NCBI GenBank assembly: GCA_028704015.1
Contig: JAQVLT010000010.1
Coordinates: forward strand, 1-33,912
Length of the DNA stretch: 33,912 nucleotides
Direction: 5' to 3'
Origin: Patescibacteria group bacterium
GTDB taxonomy: Bacteria > Patescibacteriota > Patescibacteriia > Patescibacteriales > JAQVLT01
The position numbers and the translations under genes were made by a program. Below are positions 24,478 through 32,353 of the stretch, in pieces. Position 1 is the stretch's first letter. Each line of letters opens with the position of its first letter. The notes beneath the pieces are model-generated. The model worked only from the letters and a program-made list of their open reading frames with translations, did no database searches and had not been told where the DNA came from.

Positions 24478-25749
24478 TTAATTCACTAGCTCCCCTTCCA
24501 ATCCGAAATCTTTCACATTATTTATTTTAACTTTTATAAATTTTCCAATTAAATTTTCTTTTCCCTTTCTACTTTCTACTTTTACCATTTTTTCTGTTCT
24601 CGTTTTGCCCCACAACTCGCCTTTTTTATTTTTTCCTTCAATCAAAATTTCAACGACTTTACCAATATATTTTTTATTATTTTCCAAGGCGGTCTGGCGC
24701 AAAATTTTCATTAGCTCCTCTTCTCTTCTCTTTTTTTCCGCTCTCAAAACATTATCCTCCATTTTGGCAGACACCGTGCCCGGACGCGGACTGTACTGTG
24801 CGATATACGCCATATCAAATTTAACTTTTTTGAACAGTTTTGCGGTATTATTAAATTGTTTCTTCGTTTCACCAGGGAAACCCACAATAATATCAGTAGT
24901 GATTGAAGCATCGGGCATAGATTTTTTAATCTTCTTAATTAATTCCAAATAATGCTCAATTGAATATTTTCTATTCATTCTTCTTAAAATTTCATTGTCG
25001 CCCGCTTGCGCCGGCAAATGAATATGCCGACAAACTTTGTCGCATTTTGAAATCGTTTTAATCAATTCCCCGCTCATATCTTTGGGGTGGCTGGTGGCGA
25101 AGCGGACCCAGAAATCTCCGGGAATGTCATTCACGGCTTTTAAAAGTTCGGGGAAATAAACTATTTTTGGTTTTGAAACGTAGCTATTTACATTTTGCGC
25201 GATCAAAATTATTTCTTTGTATCCATTCTTCACCAAATTTTTTACTTCTTTGATTATCTCGCCAGCCGGACGATACACTTCCCTTCCCCGCGCGTAAGGC
25301 ACCACACAATAGGTGCAAAAATTATTGCAACCATTGCCGATTGGAACGAAGGCAGTGATCTTGGAATTATATTTAGGCACGATATTTAAATAATCATTTT
25401 TGCGTAACGCGGAACGCATAACGCGTAATTTTTTTATCAAACCAGATAATTCCGTGATCGGAAGCCAAATGTCTACGTAATTTTTTAATCGTTTCTGTAC
25501 ATCCTCTCTCAAAGACAAACAACCGGTTAAAATTATTTTGGCTCGTGGATTTTCTTTTTTTATTCTGGGAATCAAACCATAAACGCGATCTTCGGCTGAT
25601 TGGCGGACGCCGCAAGTTGTCACCACGACCAAATCAGCCTGCAATTCATTTTTCGCCGGCCGATAACCGTATTTTTCCAAATAACCGGCAATTCGTTCGC
25701 TATCCGCTTTATTCATCTGGCAACCGATTGTAATAATAAAATACTTCAT
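24478..25749 (-). CDS. miaB: tRNA methylthiotransferase, MiaB type
   Basis: This 423-residue radical-SAM enzyme adds the 2-methylthio group to isopentenyl-A37 of tRNA. The first iron-sulfur site uses Cys10, Cys46 and Cys77 (TIGCQMN, TTCGVRQ, LTGCLSL); the radical-SAM triad is Cys141, Cys145 and Cys148 in NGCNNFCTYCVVPYARG. HPKDMSGELI, TDIIVGFPGET and AYIAQYSPRPGT are signatures, and a TRAM domain forms the end. A word-repeat stretch is translated at residues about 108-120 (KLRVMRSALRKND). MiaB and MiaA work in sequence, so their adjacency is functional. Its ATG overlaps a TAA of the frame upstream (TAATG). Confidence 0.93.
   Translation of the reverse strand: MKYFIITIGCQMNKADSERIAGYLEKYGYRPAKNELQADLVVVTTCGVRQSAEDRVYGLIPRIKKENPRAKIILTGCLSLREDVQKRLKNYVDIWLPITELSGLIKKLRVMRSALRKNDYLNIVPKYNSKITAFVPIGNGCNNFCTYCVVPYARGREVYRPAGEIIKEVKNLVKNGYKEIILIAQNVNSYVSKPKIVYFPELLKAVNDIPGDFWVRFATSHPKDMSGELIKTISKCDKVCRHIHLPAQAGDNEILRRMNRKYSIEHYLELIKKIKKSMPDASITTDIIVGFPGETKKQFNNTAKLFKKVKFDMAYIAQYSPRPGTVSAKMEDNVLRAEKKRREEELMKILRQTALENNKKYIGKVVEILIEGKNKKGELWGKTRTEKMVKVESRKGKENLIGKFIKVKINNVKDFGLEGELVN
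25401..25428. repeat. Word repeat translated within miaB
   Basis: On the minus strand ATTACGCGTTATGCGTTCCG and CGTTACGCA repeat the word GCGTTA/GCGTTC, the same style as the TTACGTGTTATG words at 13163-13195 and before groEL and groES. It encodes RVMRSALRK in a variable region between the MTTase domain and the radical-SAM domain. Confidence 0.6.
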
Positions 25750-26240
25750 TAATTTTTTTTATCATTTATAGGTTTAATTTCTGCATAAAAAACATGCAAA
25801 TCGGGATAATTTTTTTGATTATAAATATCATGACGCGTCCAATTAAAAATCTTTCTTCCTTTTTCTTCGGCATTAGCCCAATATTACATTTCTTTATTTT
25901 CGGTTAATAATCTGTAAAATAAAACTTTCTTTTCTTCATCCGACATTTGTTGCATAAACATTCTAGCTGCTAAATAAAGTAATGTTGTTTCGTTAGTCAT
26001 TCTCTTAAGTGAATTTTCATTAGAAATATAAGTAGAAAAATCTATATCTTCTTCATTATGCCGCCGAAAAAGTTTTAACTTTTTACCACCATATTCAAAG
26101 GAAAACACATCGGCACCGGGATAGTTGCTATCGGGCTCTTCTATCTTCACCTTTGACAAAATTGCTGATATTATTTCTGCTTCATTCCGCCTTAACACAT
26201 CTCTCTGAGTATTATTTTGTACTATCATTTCCTCAAACAT
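25749..26240 (-). pseudogene. Hypothetical gene split by an in-frame TAA, coupled to miaB
   Basis: The ATG at 26238-26240 opens 118 codons (MFEEMIVQNNTQRDVLRRNE, then a C-terminal part with TLLYLAARMFMQQMSDEEKK) to a TAA at 25884-25886. In the same frame another 44 codons follow (YWANAEEKGRKIFNWTRHDI, then YNQKNYPDLHVFYAEIKPIN and DKKN) to a TAA at 25749-25751 that overlaps the miaB ATG as TAATG. The second part has normal protein composition and a coupled junction, so the gene was probably about 163 residues and now carries a nonsense change, a sequencing error, or a readthrough stop. I do not recognise the family. If only the first part is made, the CDS is 25884-26240. Confidence 0.65.
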
Positions 26241-26255
26241 AATATAATTATACTT

Positions 26256-27491
26256 TTAAAATTCTATGCTGTCACCCGCCATGTAGCCCATGCTCCAGCA
26301 AAGCTGTAAATTATAGCCGCCGGTTGGCCCATCAAGATCCAAAATTTCACCGGCTAAAAATAAATTTTTGTAAATTTTTGAATTCATGGTCCGGGGATTA
26401 ATTTCTTTTACATTAACCCCTCCGGCAGTAAGCATCGCTTTATCAAAATCTTTTAAACCAATGACTCCGAAGTTCAGACCCTTAATCGCTTCCGCCAAGC
26501 TCTGGCGTTCGGATTTGGAAATTTCAGTAATTTTCTTTTCTTTGTCAACGCCGGTTAACTTCATAATCGCGGCGGCTAATTTCGGAGCGATCACGCCTGA
26601 TAAATAATTTTTTAACATTTTATTATTGCTGTGGTGAAAATCTTTTTGCAGTTGATTTTTTAAATCTTCCGCCGACACTTCCGGCAAAAAATCCAATTTA
26701 AGCGTTACTGAATCCGACAAAAGCGAACCAACGAGACTGCTTAAATTCAAAATAAGCGGACCGCTCAAACCGTCGGCGGTAAAAATAATCTCTCCTATTT
26801 TGCTTGTAATTTTTTTATTATCGCGATAAACGCTAACTTGAACATTTTCCAAGCTCAATCCTTCTAAACTTTTTACCATTTTTTCTTTTACTACTATCGG
26901 GACTAATGCCGGTCTGGGTTTAATTATCGTATGTCCCAATTTTATGAGCCATTTGTAAGCATCACCCGTGGAACCGGTTTCCGGGTAAGCTTTACCGCCG
27001 GTTGAAATAATAAAATTTTTAGCAACAATTTCTCGCCCATCGCGCAGAACAACTTTTTTAATTTCGCCTTTCTCAGAGATAATCTCTTTCGCCTCCACTC
27101 CCAATAATAAATCAACTTTTTTTAATTTCAAATATTTTAAAAAGACATCTCTGACATCGGCGGCTTTATTGCTTTGTGGAAAAACACGGCCATTGTCTTC
27201 AACTTTAGTAGCTAACCCAAGTTTTGTAAAAAAATTCAAAGTATCCGAAACACCAAACTTTTTAAATGAATAAATCAAAAATTTTCCGTTTCGGCCGTAC
27301 GCGCCAAGCATCTCTTTCTTGTCCGCCATGAGATTGGTAAGATTACAGCGGCCATGCCCGGTTAATAATAATTTTTTTCCAAAAAAATTATTTTTTTCAA
27401 GCAAAACTACGCGCGTGCCTCTTTCGCTCGCTCTTGCCGCGGCCATCATCCCGGCCGGCCCGCCGCCAATTATTGCTACATCGTAAATCAT
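26256..27491 (-). CDS. BaiN/HI0933-family NAD(P)/FAD-dependent oxidoreductase
   Basis: This 411-residue flavoprotein begins YDVAIIGGGPAGMMAAARAS (dinucleotide-binding GGGPAG) and has the family stretch FGKKLLLTGHGRCNLTN. The end is LFLAGEILDLDGPTGGYNLQ followed by LCWSMGYMAG, the second FAD contact. Family members are assigned as FAD-binding reductases of unknown substrate (YhiN, BaiN). The start is the ATG at 27489-27491; the open frame reaches a TTG at 27503, which would overlap the upstream gene. It begins four bases after the cyclophilin stop. Confidence 0.92.
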   Translation of the reverse strand: MIYDVAIIGGGPAGMMAAARASERGTRVVLLEKNNFFGKKLLLTGHGRCNLTNLMADKKEMLGAYGRNGKFLIYSFKKFGVSDTLNFFTKLGLATKVEDNGRVFPQSNKAADVRDVFLKYLKLKKVDLLLGVEAKEIISEKGEIKKVVLRDGREIVAKNFIISTGGKAYPETGSTGDAYKWLIKLGHTIIKPRPALVPIVVKEKMVKSLEGLSLENVQVSVYRDNKKITSKIGEIIFTADGLSGPLILNLSSLVGSLLSDSVTLKLDFLPEVSAEDLKNQLQKDFHHSNNKMLKNYLSGVIAPKLAAAIMKLTGVDKEKKITEISKSERQSLAEAIKGLNFGVIGLKDFDKAMLTAGGVNVKEINPRTMNSKIYKNLFLAGEILDLDGPTGGYNLQLCWSMGYMAGDSIEF

Positions 27492-27495
27492 TATT

Positions 27496-28197
27496 TTATT
27501 CAATTACTTCAACTTTTTGCATAACCACATCTTCAAGCGGCCGATCATTAGAATCAGTCTCAGAAGCGGCAATGGCATCAACCGTTTCCATTCCGTCTGT
27601 CACACGGCCAAAAATAGTATAATTATTTGGCAATGGATAATCTTTGTGCATGATAAAAAATTGGCTGCCATTGGTATTTGGTCCAGAATTAGCCATTGCT
27701 AATGTTCCACGCACATAACCGCGCTGATACGACGCGGTTTCAGGGTTTAGCTCGTCGTCAAATTTATAGCCCGGACCGCCGCGACCGGTGCCAGTGGGAT
27801 CGCCGCCCTGTATCATAAAACCGCTAATTACGCGATGAAAAATTACATTGTCATAAAATCCTTTTTTCACCAAATTAATAAAATTTTCAACAGTTTTTGG
27901 CGCGTCTTCGGAAAAAAGTTCCAAAGTAATTTCTCCTTTGTTAGTTTGAATTTTTACGATTGGCATAATATTTTTTTTAATTTTAGTTGTTGTTGAACTT
28001 GCTGCTTGCCCCGAAGAGGTGGCAATGCTCATCCCGCTGTCTTCTGGTTTATTTTGTTCGAAAATATTTATTTTTGTTTCTTCTAATTTTGGTTCACTTG
28101 CTTTATTTTTATTGGAAAATAATAAAATTAATCCTCCAATTAAAATTATTACTATCAACGAACTAACTATAATTTTTTGTTTATTACCTTTTATCAT
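27496..28197 (-). CDS. Membrane-anchored cyclophilin-type peptidyl-prolyl isomerase
   Basis: This 233-residue protein has an N-terminal membrane helix (about residues 9-27, IIVSSLIVIILIGGLILLF), a low-complexity Glu/Ser/Thr linker, and a cyclophilin domain from about residue 78. The catalytic Arg is in FHRVISGFMIQGGDPTGTGR; GTLAMANSGPNTNGSQFFI is the second signature. It would face the outside of the cytoplasmic membrane and help fold exported proteins. It is first in the run leading to miaB-miaA. Confidence 0.94.
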   Translation of the reverse strand: MIKGNKQKIIVSSLIVIILIGGLILLFSNKNKASEPKLEETKINIFEQNKPEDSGMSIATSSGQAASSTTTKIKKNIMPIVKIQTNKGEITLELFSEDAPKTVENFINLVKKGFYDNVIFHRVISGFMIQGGDPTGTGRGGPGYKFDDELNPETASYQRGYVRGTLAMANSGPNTNGSQFFIMHKDYPLPNNYTIFGRVTDGMETVDAIAASETDSNDRPLEDVVMQKVEVIE

Positions 28198-28273
28198 AAC
28201 AAATTATAGATTAATTATTAGACTTAGAATAAAATAATAATACCAAAAATAAAAACAAATTTCAATAAAAAAA

Positions 28274-28298
28274 CCGGGGTCTGGTAAAACGGCCCCGG
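28274..28298 (-). terminator. Terminator after the helical-repeat gene
   Basis: CCGGGG and CCCCGG (28274-28279 and 28293-28298), with TTTTTTTATTGA following on the minus strand. Confidence 0.85.
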
Positions 28299-28311
28299 GA
28301 CGTGATTGTTT

Positions 28312-29724
28312 TTACGGAATAGCGGCGGCTTGCTCCATCGCCGCTAGTTTCTCCGCGATTTCTAGGGCAAGCCCTAGATATATCCCGTAATCCTTGTCTC
28401 GCTCAAGGCATTGCTTGAGCATGCTTTCAAGATCCTCCTTGGCGGGATGGCCAGAAGGTAAAAGGGGAATCACCTTCCATGCCAGAGTGGGGTTGCGTTC
28501 TGCCACGGACTTAGCGAAAAATTGGACCGCCAAATTTTCTCTATCCACGCCCGGGGACATTTCTTTTAAAACTTCAAGCGCCCCAGCCAGTGAATTGTGG
28601 CGACGGTTGTAAAAGCAGAAAAACAATCTTTCCAAGTCGCCATATTGGAGCTTCCGGCCAAGTTTCTCGGCCGTAATTTTGCCCAAATCCAGCCAACCAT
28701 TGTCCAGGCAAAGCCATAATATAACCTCCAAGGAGAAATTTTTTGCTTCGTCCTTGAACAAAAGCTCTGCCAGCTCCAAGGCCCTTTGGACGTCCTGCGC
28801 CTGGAGATGACCGTCCAAGAAGAACGAGATTAACTTTAAAATCAACTCGTCCCTTTCGGATCCTTTCTCGATCTGCTGGACAGCCATAAGGGCTACTTCG
28901 CCCTTTCCTTTAGCCATCGCCGCTTTGCAGATCTTCCAGAAATCAGGCCCTTTATTGAGAATCTTCCCCCATGCTAGAGCATGATCAAGCTCGCCTTCCT
29001 GTTCTGCCTTCTTGAAGGCCAGAGAGAATAAATCCTTTTGGGGCCTTGCGGCAGATATGAGCGGGATTACCTTTGCCGCAATGGCTAAATAGCCCATCTC
29101 TATCGCACACAGGGCGAAGCACTCAAGGTGTCCATCCTTCTCTGTTCCCGGAGGCAATGCTGTCGCCGCAGGTATTCCTACTTCCTGCCAGTCACCCCAC
29201 AAGAGCGAATTTTTCGAAATCCATTTCAGAATATCGCTCTTTATCTCGCCCCTGCCGGGGAGTAAGGCGACGGTTTTAAGGGTCAACTCGAGCCGGGATA
29301 TAATTTCGTCTTTTTCCCATGTTTTGTCAAAAATCACGTCAACAATAACACGGGCTAAGGTTTCCGTATATCCGGCCTTGTCGCTGCCATCCGGGAGCAT
29401 TTTGATGACCTTTAGGGCCATCTCCCACCCTTCCTCAGTGAAAGCATGGATCAAAAGTCGATCCAAGAAGACTGGCTGTTCGCCCGCCGGCATCTTCTCT
29501 ATTATCTCTTTAGCATCGCTTGCCCAAAGTTTCTTGAGCAACAGGGATTCAACAGCTGCCCTGTAAAAGAGTGCGCTATTTACTTCATTATCACGCCACG
29601 GAGGAAACAAGCTGGGGAAATTTTTGAGAACATACAGGGCATTAGATTGGTTGGTTCCCATATTTGCCAAAATCGCCGCGATAACAATCTGGATGACCTT
29701 GGGATCTACTGGCTTCTGATTCAT
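28312..29724 (-). CDS. Large helical-repeat protein, GC-rich, function unknown
   Basis: This 470-residue protein has no obvious enzyme motif. It is made of repeated helix pairs joined by loops of the type LLPxGxxK: VIKMLPDGSDKAGYTETLAR, TVALLPGRGEIKSDILKW, ATALPPGTEKDGHLECFA, QQIEKGSERDELILKLI, LKEMSPGVDRENLAVQFFAK and IPLLPSGHPAKEDLESMLKQ. Spacing is irregular, about 35-60 residues, like TPR/HEAT-type scaffolds. No signal peptide is seen. A GGAGAGAGGAG ribosome site precedes the ATG. It is distinctly more GC-rich than its neighbours and stands alone between two terminators, so it looks like an acquired single-gene unit. Confidence 0.75.
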   Translation of the reverse strand: MNQKPVDPKVIQIVIAAILANMGTNQSNALYVLKNFPSLFPPWRDNEVNSALFYRAAVESLLLKKLWASDAKEIIEKMPAGEQPVFLDRLLIHAFTEEGWEMALKVIKMLPDGSDKAGYTETLARVIVDVIFDKTWEKDEIISRLELTLKTVALLPGRGEIKSDILKWISKNSLLWGDWQEVGIPAATALPPGTEKDGHLECFALCAIEMGYLAIAAKVIPLISAARPQKDLFSLAFKKAEQEGELDHALAWGKILNKGPDFWKICKAAMAKGKGEVALMAVQQIEKGSERDELILKLISFFLDGHLQAQDVQRALELAELLFKDEAKNFSLEVILWLCLDNGWLDLGKITAEKLGRKLQYGDLERLFFCFYNRRHNSLAGALEVLKEMSPGVDRENLAVQFFAKSVAERNPTLAWKVIPLLPSGHPAKEDLESMLKQCLERDKDYGIYLGLALEIAEKLAAMEQAAAIP

Positions 29725-29974
29725 GGCAAAGGCTCCTCTCTCCCTAAGATTTTATACTGGCTATAAACGTTTAAACCACGTTTTTTCAAATGTGCTGATG
29801 AATACAAATTAATACATTTTGAGCAAACAGTCAAACTTGAATTCCTTAACAAACCCAGAAGAATGCTTTAATATCTAATATTTAGAAATTAAAACAAACC
29901 TTATTACATCGATACGGAATGCTCTAAAAAAAGGTACAAACAAAAAATCAAGAATAAATCCCCATAATCTAAAA
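29725..29974. other. AT-rich spacer without a convincing gene
   Basis: I see no ORF or RNA gene here on either strand. On the minus strand TTGAAA followed 17-18 bases later by TTATAG/TATAGC (about 29762-29790) is a weak promoter candidate for the helical-repeat gene. Confidence 0.4.
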
Positions 29975-30002
29975 ACCCCGGCGCCCTCTGTGCGACCGGG
30001 GT
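29975..30002 (-). terminator. Terminator after the class IV aminotransferase gene
   Basis: ACCCCGG (29975-29981) pairs with CCGGGGT (29996-30002); on the minus strand TTTTTAGATT follows. It is 20 bases after the stop. Confidence 0.85.
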
Positions 30003-30022
30003 CCAATCTTTATTAGAAGCCA

Positions 30023-30841
30023 TTAAAATCCTAATTTCTGATAATACTCTTTAAATAATTTTTGTATAATTTTAATTTTTTGAAAATCAGAACTCACGTC
30101 TATTTTATCAATTTGCTTAATCGGCATCACATTTCTGGTAGTGCTACTGATAAAAAATTCGTCATATTGTTTTATATTTTTAAAAGCGATATTTTCTTCT
30201 TTGATTTTAAACTGCCCTTTCACCGATTCTATAATTAATTTTTTGGTTATGCCGGCAAGGACTTTTCCCTTCGGCGGCATAATCAGAGTATTACCTTTAA
30301 CGGCAAAAAAATTAGTCTGCGTTCCTTCGCGGATATTTCCATTATTATCAATCATTAGCGCTTCCATCGCGCCGCTTTCCCTTGCTTGGCGGTAAGCCAA
30401 AAAACTTAATAATAAATCTTTGGTTTTGGAATTAGGAATTCGCCTTTTGCCCTGATAAGTTATTACTTTAATGCCGTCGCGATAAATTTGCTTGGAATAA
30501 AATGTCAGGCCGGCAACTGGAAAAATAAATAATTTTGCCTCCTGATTTTTTTCCGCGTCGCCGATTAAAATTATCTTTAGCAACGCATCTTTTAATTTAT
30601 TTTTTTTAACACATAAATCAAGCCAATCCAAAACTTCTTCTTTCTTAAATTTATGCCCGAGATTTATAATTTTGGCGGATTCAAACAAGCGGTCAACATG
30701 GTATTCGGGAAAAAATATTTTTCCTTGAATAACTTTAATAGAACTATAAACGCAGAAATCAAAAAAATATGCCTTGTCCATCACCGAAACATTGGCATTT
30801 TTTTTATCAATAATTTTTCCATTATAAACCGCGTACTTCAT
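30023..30841 (-). CDS. Class IV (PLP-dependent) aminotransferase
   Basis: This 272-residue fold-type IV PLP enzyme is of the branched-chain aminotransferase / D-amino acid aminotransferase / aminodeoxychorismate lyase group. The N-terminal YAVYNGKIIDKKNANVSVMD and VYSSIKVIQGKIFFPEYHVD, the SKTKDLLLSFLAYRQARESG stretch (the Lys that holds PLP is the likely Lys here), and EALMIDNNGNIREGTQTNFF are typical. The substrate is not clear from sequence; folate use by ThyA makes ADC lyase conceivable. The ATG at 30839-30841 or two codons earlier (30847) is used; the frame to 30880 starts at a TTG. Its start overlaps the end of the DUF1294 gene by about 20 bases. Confidence 0.86.
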   Translation of the reverse strand: MKYAVYNGKIIDKKNANVSVMDKAYFFDFCVYSSIKVIQGKIFFPEYHVDRLFESAKIINLGHKFKKEEVLDWLDLCVKKNKLKDALLKIILIGDAEKNQEAKLFIFPVAGLTFYSKQIYRDGIKVITYQGKRRIPNSKTKDLLLSFLAYRQARESGAMEALMIDNNGNIREGTQTNFFAVKGNTLIMPPKGKVLAGITKKLIIESVKGQFKIKEENIAFKNIKQYDEFFISSTTRNVMPIKQIDKIDVSSDFQKIKIIQKLFKEYYQKLGF

Positions 30842-31088
30842 AAACATGGAAAATAACGTACAACCAAACAACAAAGGCAAAATACGTTATTAATATGTAG
30901 CTTAATTTCCTATTCTTGTGCCGGATGATATGCATGAGAAAAACAACTGACAACGCTCCGCCGGCAAATTCCAAAAAATGAAGAAAAATTTCCGGTATCC
31001 TCCTCTTGCCGGACAAAACCCTGAATTTGTCAAAAGAAAACGCCAATGCCGACAAAATATTAATAACAGCCAAATAAAAATACAACAT
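30822..31088 (-). CDS. DUF1294-family small membrane protein
   Basis: This 88-residue protein has three hydrophobic segments and the DUF1294 pattern: FDKFRVLSGKRRIPEIFLHF, GGALSVVFLMHIIRHKNRKL and a final helix with YFAFVVWLYVIFHV. The family has no known activity. Its end overlaps the start of the aminotransferase gene, which suggests translational coupling. Confidence 0.85.
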   Translation of the reverse strand: MLYFYLAVINILSALAFSFDKFRVLSGKRRIPEIFLHFLEFAGGALSVVFLMHIIRHKNRKLSYILITYFAFVVWLYVIFHVYEVRGL

Positions 31089-31092
31089 CGTT

Positions 31093-31758
31093 TTACAGCT
31101 TAAAATTATTTATTATCAAAACAAAATTAAAGCCTAAATATTTTGCAGCTTTGCGACAGAAAGCCATGCGGTCGTTAAAGATTTCAAAATATTCCATGAT
31201 GCTCGTTATTTTCCGATCTACGTTTAATTTTAAAATTATTTCTTTTTTTGATGTGTTAACCAGCAAATCATTTTTTACTACCGCGTAGTTTACCCGATCA
31301 TGTATATCTAATTCAATATTTTTTATTGAAGTTTTTCTAACTCTCGTGCGATGCACGTCCGATTTATCAGCAAGAACTAAAATTGCGCTGATTTTATGCA
31401 CAATATTTAGTTCGTCTTTGTCATGTGTGGCTATCGCCTGCATGACCCTGGTCACTTCCTCGGGGTTATTTTCTTCACCAATAAAAAGCTGAAAAAATAA
31501 ATTAGCGCTCAAATAATTGTGCTGGGTGCGGCCTAAAAAATTCCCCATGTCATGGCAATAGCCGGCGATTCCGGCGAGTTCCTGCTCGCGCGCGCTTAAT
31601 TTAATCTGTCGCGCGACTGATTTGGCGCGATCAGAAACTAGATTAGCATGCCGAAAACCATGGTCGGTGTAATTTATGCTGTCCAAATAATGATCAGTTT
31701 GCTTGATAAAATTTTTAATCTGCGAGTTGTTTTTTACATTGTTTAGAGATAATTGCAT
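31093..31758 (-). CDS. HD-domain phosphohydrolase
   Basis: This 221-residue protein carries the HD set: His37 (HGFRHANLV), His69-Asp70 (GYCHDMGNFLGR), His80, His112 (IATHDKDE) and Asp131 (LADKSDVHRTRVR). The DKSD-x-x-R-x-R-V-R pattern suggests a metal-dependent phosphohydrolase acting on nucleotides or signalling compounds. It differs from the HD gene in the dNTP cluster. It ends four bases before the DUF1294 start, in one transcript. Confidence 0.83.
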   Translation of the reverse strand: MQLSLNNVKNNSQIKNFIKQTDHYLDSINYTDHGFRHANLVSDRAKSVARQIKLSAREQELAGIAGYCHDMGNFLGRTQHNYLSANLFFQLFIGEENNPEEVTRVMQAIATHDKDELNIVHKISAILVLADKSDVHRTRVRKTSIKNIELDIHDRVNYAVVKNDLLVNTSKKEIILKLNVDRKITSIMEYFEIFNDRMAFCRKAAKYLGFNFVLIINNFKL

Positions 31759-31871
31759 ATTTTTTTGTTAAAGAGATTTATTATTAGAGGTTGTAATTAA
31801 TATCCAAAACAAGCCGAAACAAGAAAGGTGGAGCACTTTTCTTTGTAATCTAAAATTTTAATTTTTGAAAT

Positions 31872-31994
31872 TTATTTTTTCTTTCTCTTGGCATTTTTTT
31901 TCTCAAGCATAAGCCGCTTTATTTCAAGCCGCTTTGCAGTTTTATGAGAATGGGTTTTTCTGTATTTCCCAACGCCAGTGCTTCTTTTTGCCAT
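31872..31994 (-). CDS. Small very basic protein, 40 residues
   Basis: The ATG at 31992-31994 opens 40 codons: MAKRSTGVGKYRKTHSHKTA then KRLEIKRLMLEKKNAKRKKK. Nineteen Lys/Arg/His in the 40 suggest an RNA- or ribosome-binding peptide, in style like small ribosomal proteins, but I cannot match it to one. Codon use is ordinary for the window. It lies just downstream of tRNA-Gln on the same strand. Confidence 0.55.
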   Translation of the reverse strand: MAKRSTGVGKYRKTHSHKTAKRLEIKRLMLEKKNAKRKKK

Positions 31995-32023
31995 ATGAAT
32001 ATTTTAAGATTAAAAATTAATTG

Positions 32024-32094
32024 CTCGGGGATAGGGATTCGAACCCCAATAAACAGGACCAGAACCTGTTGTCCTACCGTTAGACGATCCCCGA
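32024..32094 (-). tRNA. tRNA-Gln (anticodon CTG)
   Basis: The minus strand folds as a normal tRNA: acceptor TCGGGGA / TCCCCGA with G discriminator, D-arm with AACGGTAGGA, anticodon stem ACAGG / CCTGT with loop TTCTGGT (anticodon CTG, reads CAG), T-arm with GGGGTTCGAATCCCT. CCA is not encoded. The stop codon of the GIY-YIG gene is only three bases from its 5' end, so the mRNA and tRNA are probably one transcript cut by RNase P. The first 24-26 bases are repeated at 32354-32413. Confidence 0.95.
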
Positions 32095-32097
32095 AAA

Positions 32098-32352
32098 TTA
32101 TTTCTTTGTAGTAAATTTTTTAATTATTTCTCTTTTTTCATTTACGCCAGAATAACTTTTTAAATATTTTTCTCTTTTTCTGGCAGATTTTATATCTGGA
32201 CATTGTTCTATATATATTACTATCCAGGGAATTTTTCTGCTTGTAAATTTACTTTTGCCATGATTATGCTCGTTCAATCTTTTGGTAACATCATGTGTTA
32301 TCCCTACATAATGCGAAAAGTCAATTAAACTTTCTAAAATATATAAAAACAT
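32098..32352 (-). CDS. GIY-YIG endonuclease-domain protein placed between tRNA copies
   Basis: This 84-residue single-domain protein has the GIY-YIG motif as LYILES (residues 3-8) and HYVGITHDVTKRLNEHNHGK (14-33), then KFTSRKIPWIVIYIEQC and RKREKYLKS, like the stand-alone YhbQ/UvrC-type group. These domains cut DNA and occur in homing enzymes and repair factors. The start ATG is one base from the end of a partial copy of tRNA-Gln, whose GGTAGGA serves as the ribosome site; the stop is three bases before the intact tRNA. See the finding on this element. Confidence 0.88.
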   Translation of the reverse strand: MFLYILESLIDFSHYVGITHDVTKRLNEHNHGKSKFTSRKIPWIVIYIEQCPDIKSARKREKYLKSYSGVNEKREIIKKFTTKK

Positions 32353-32353
32353 A

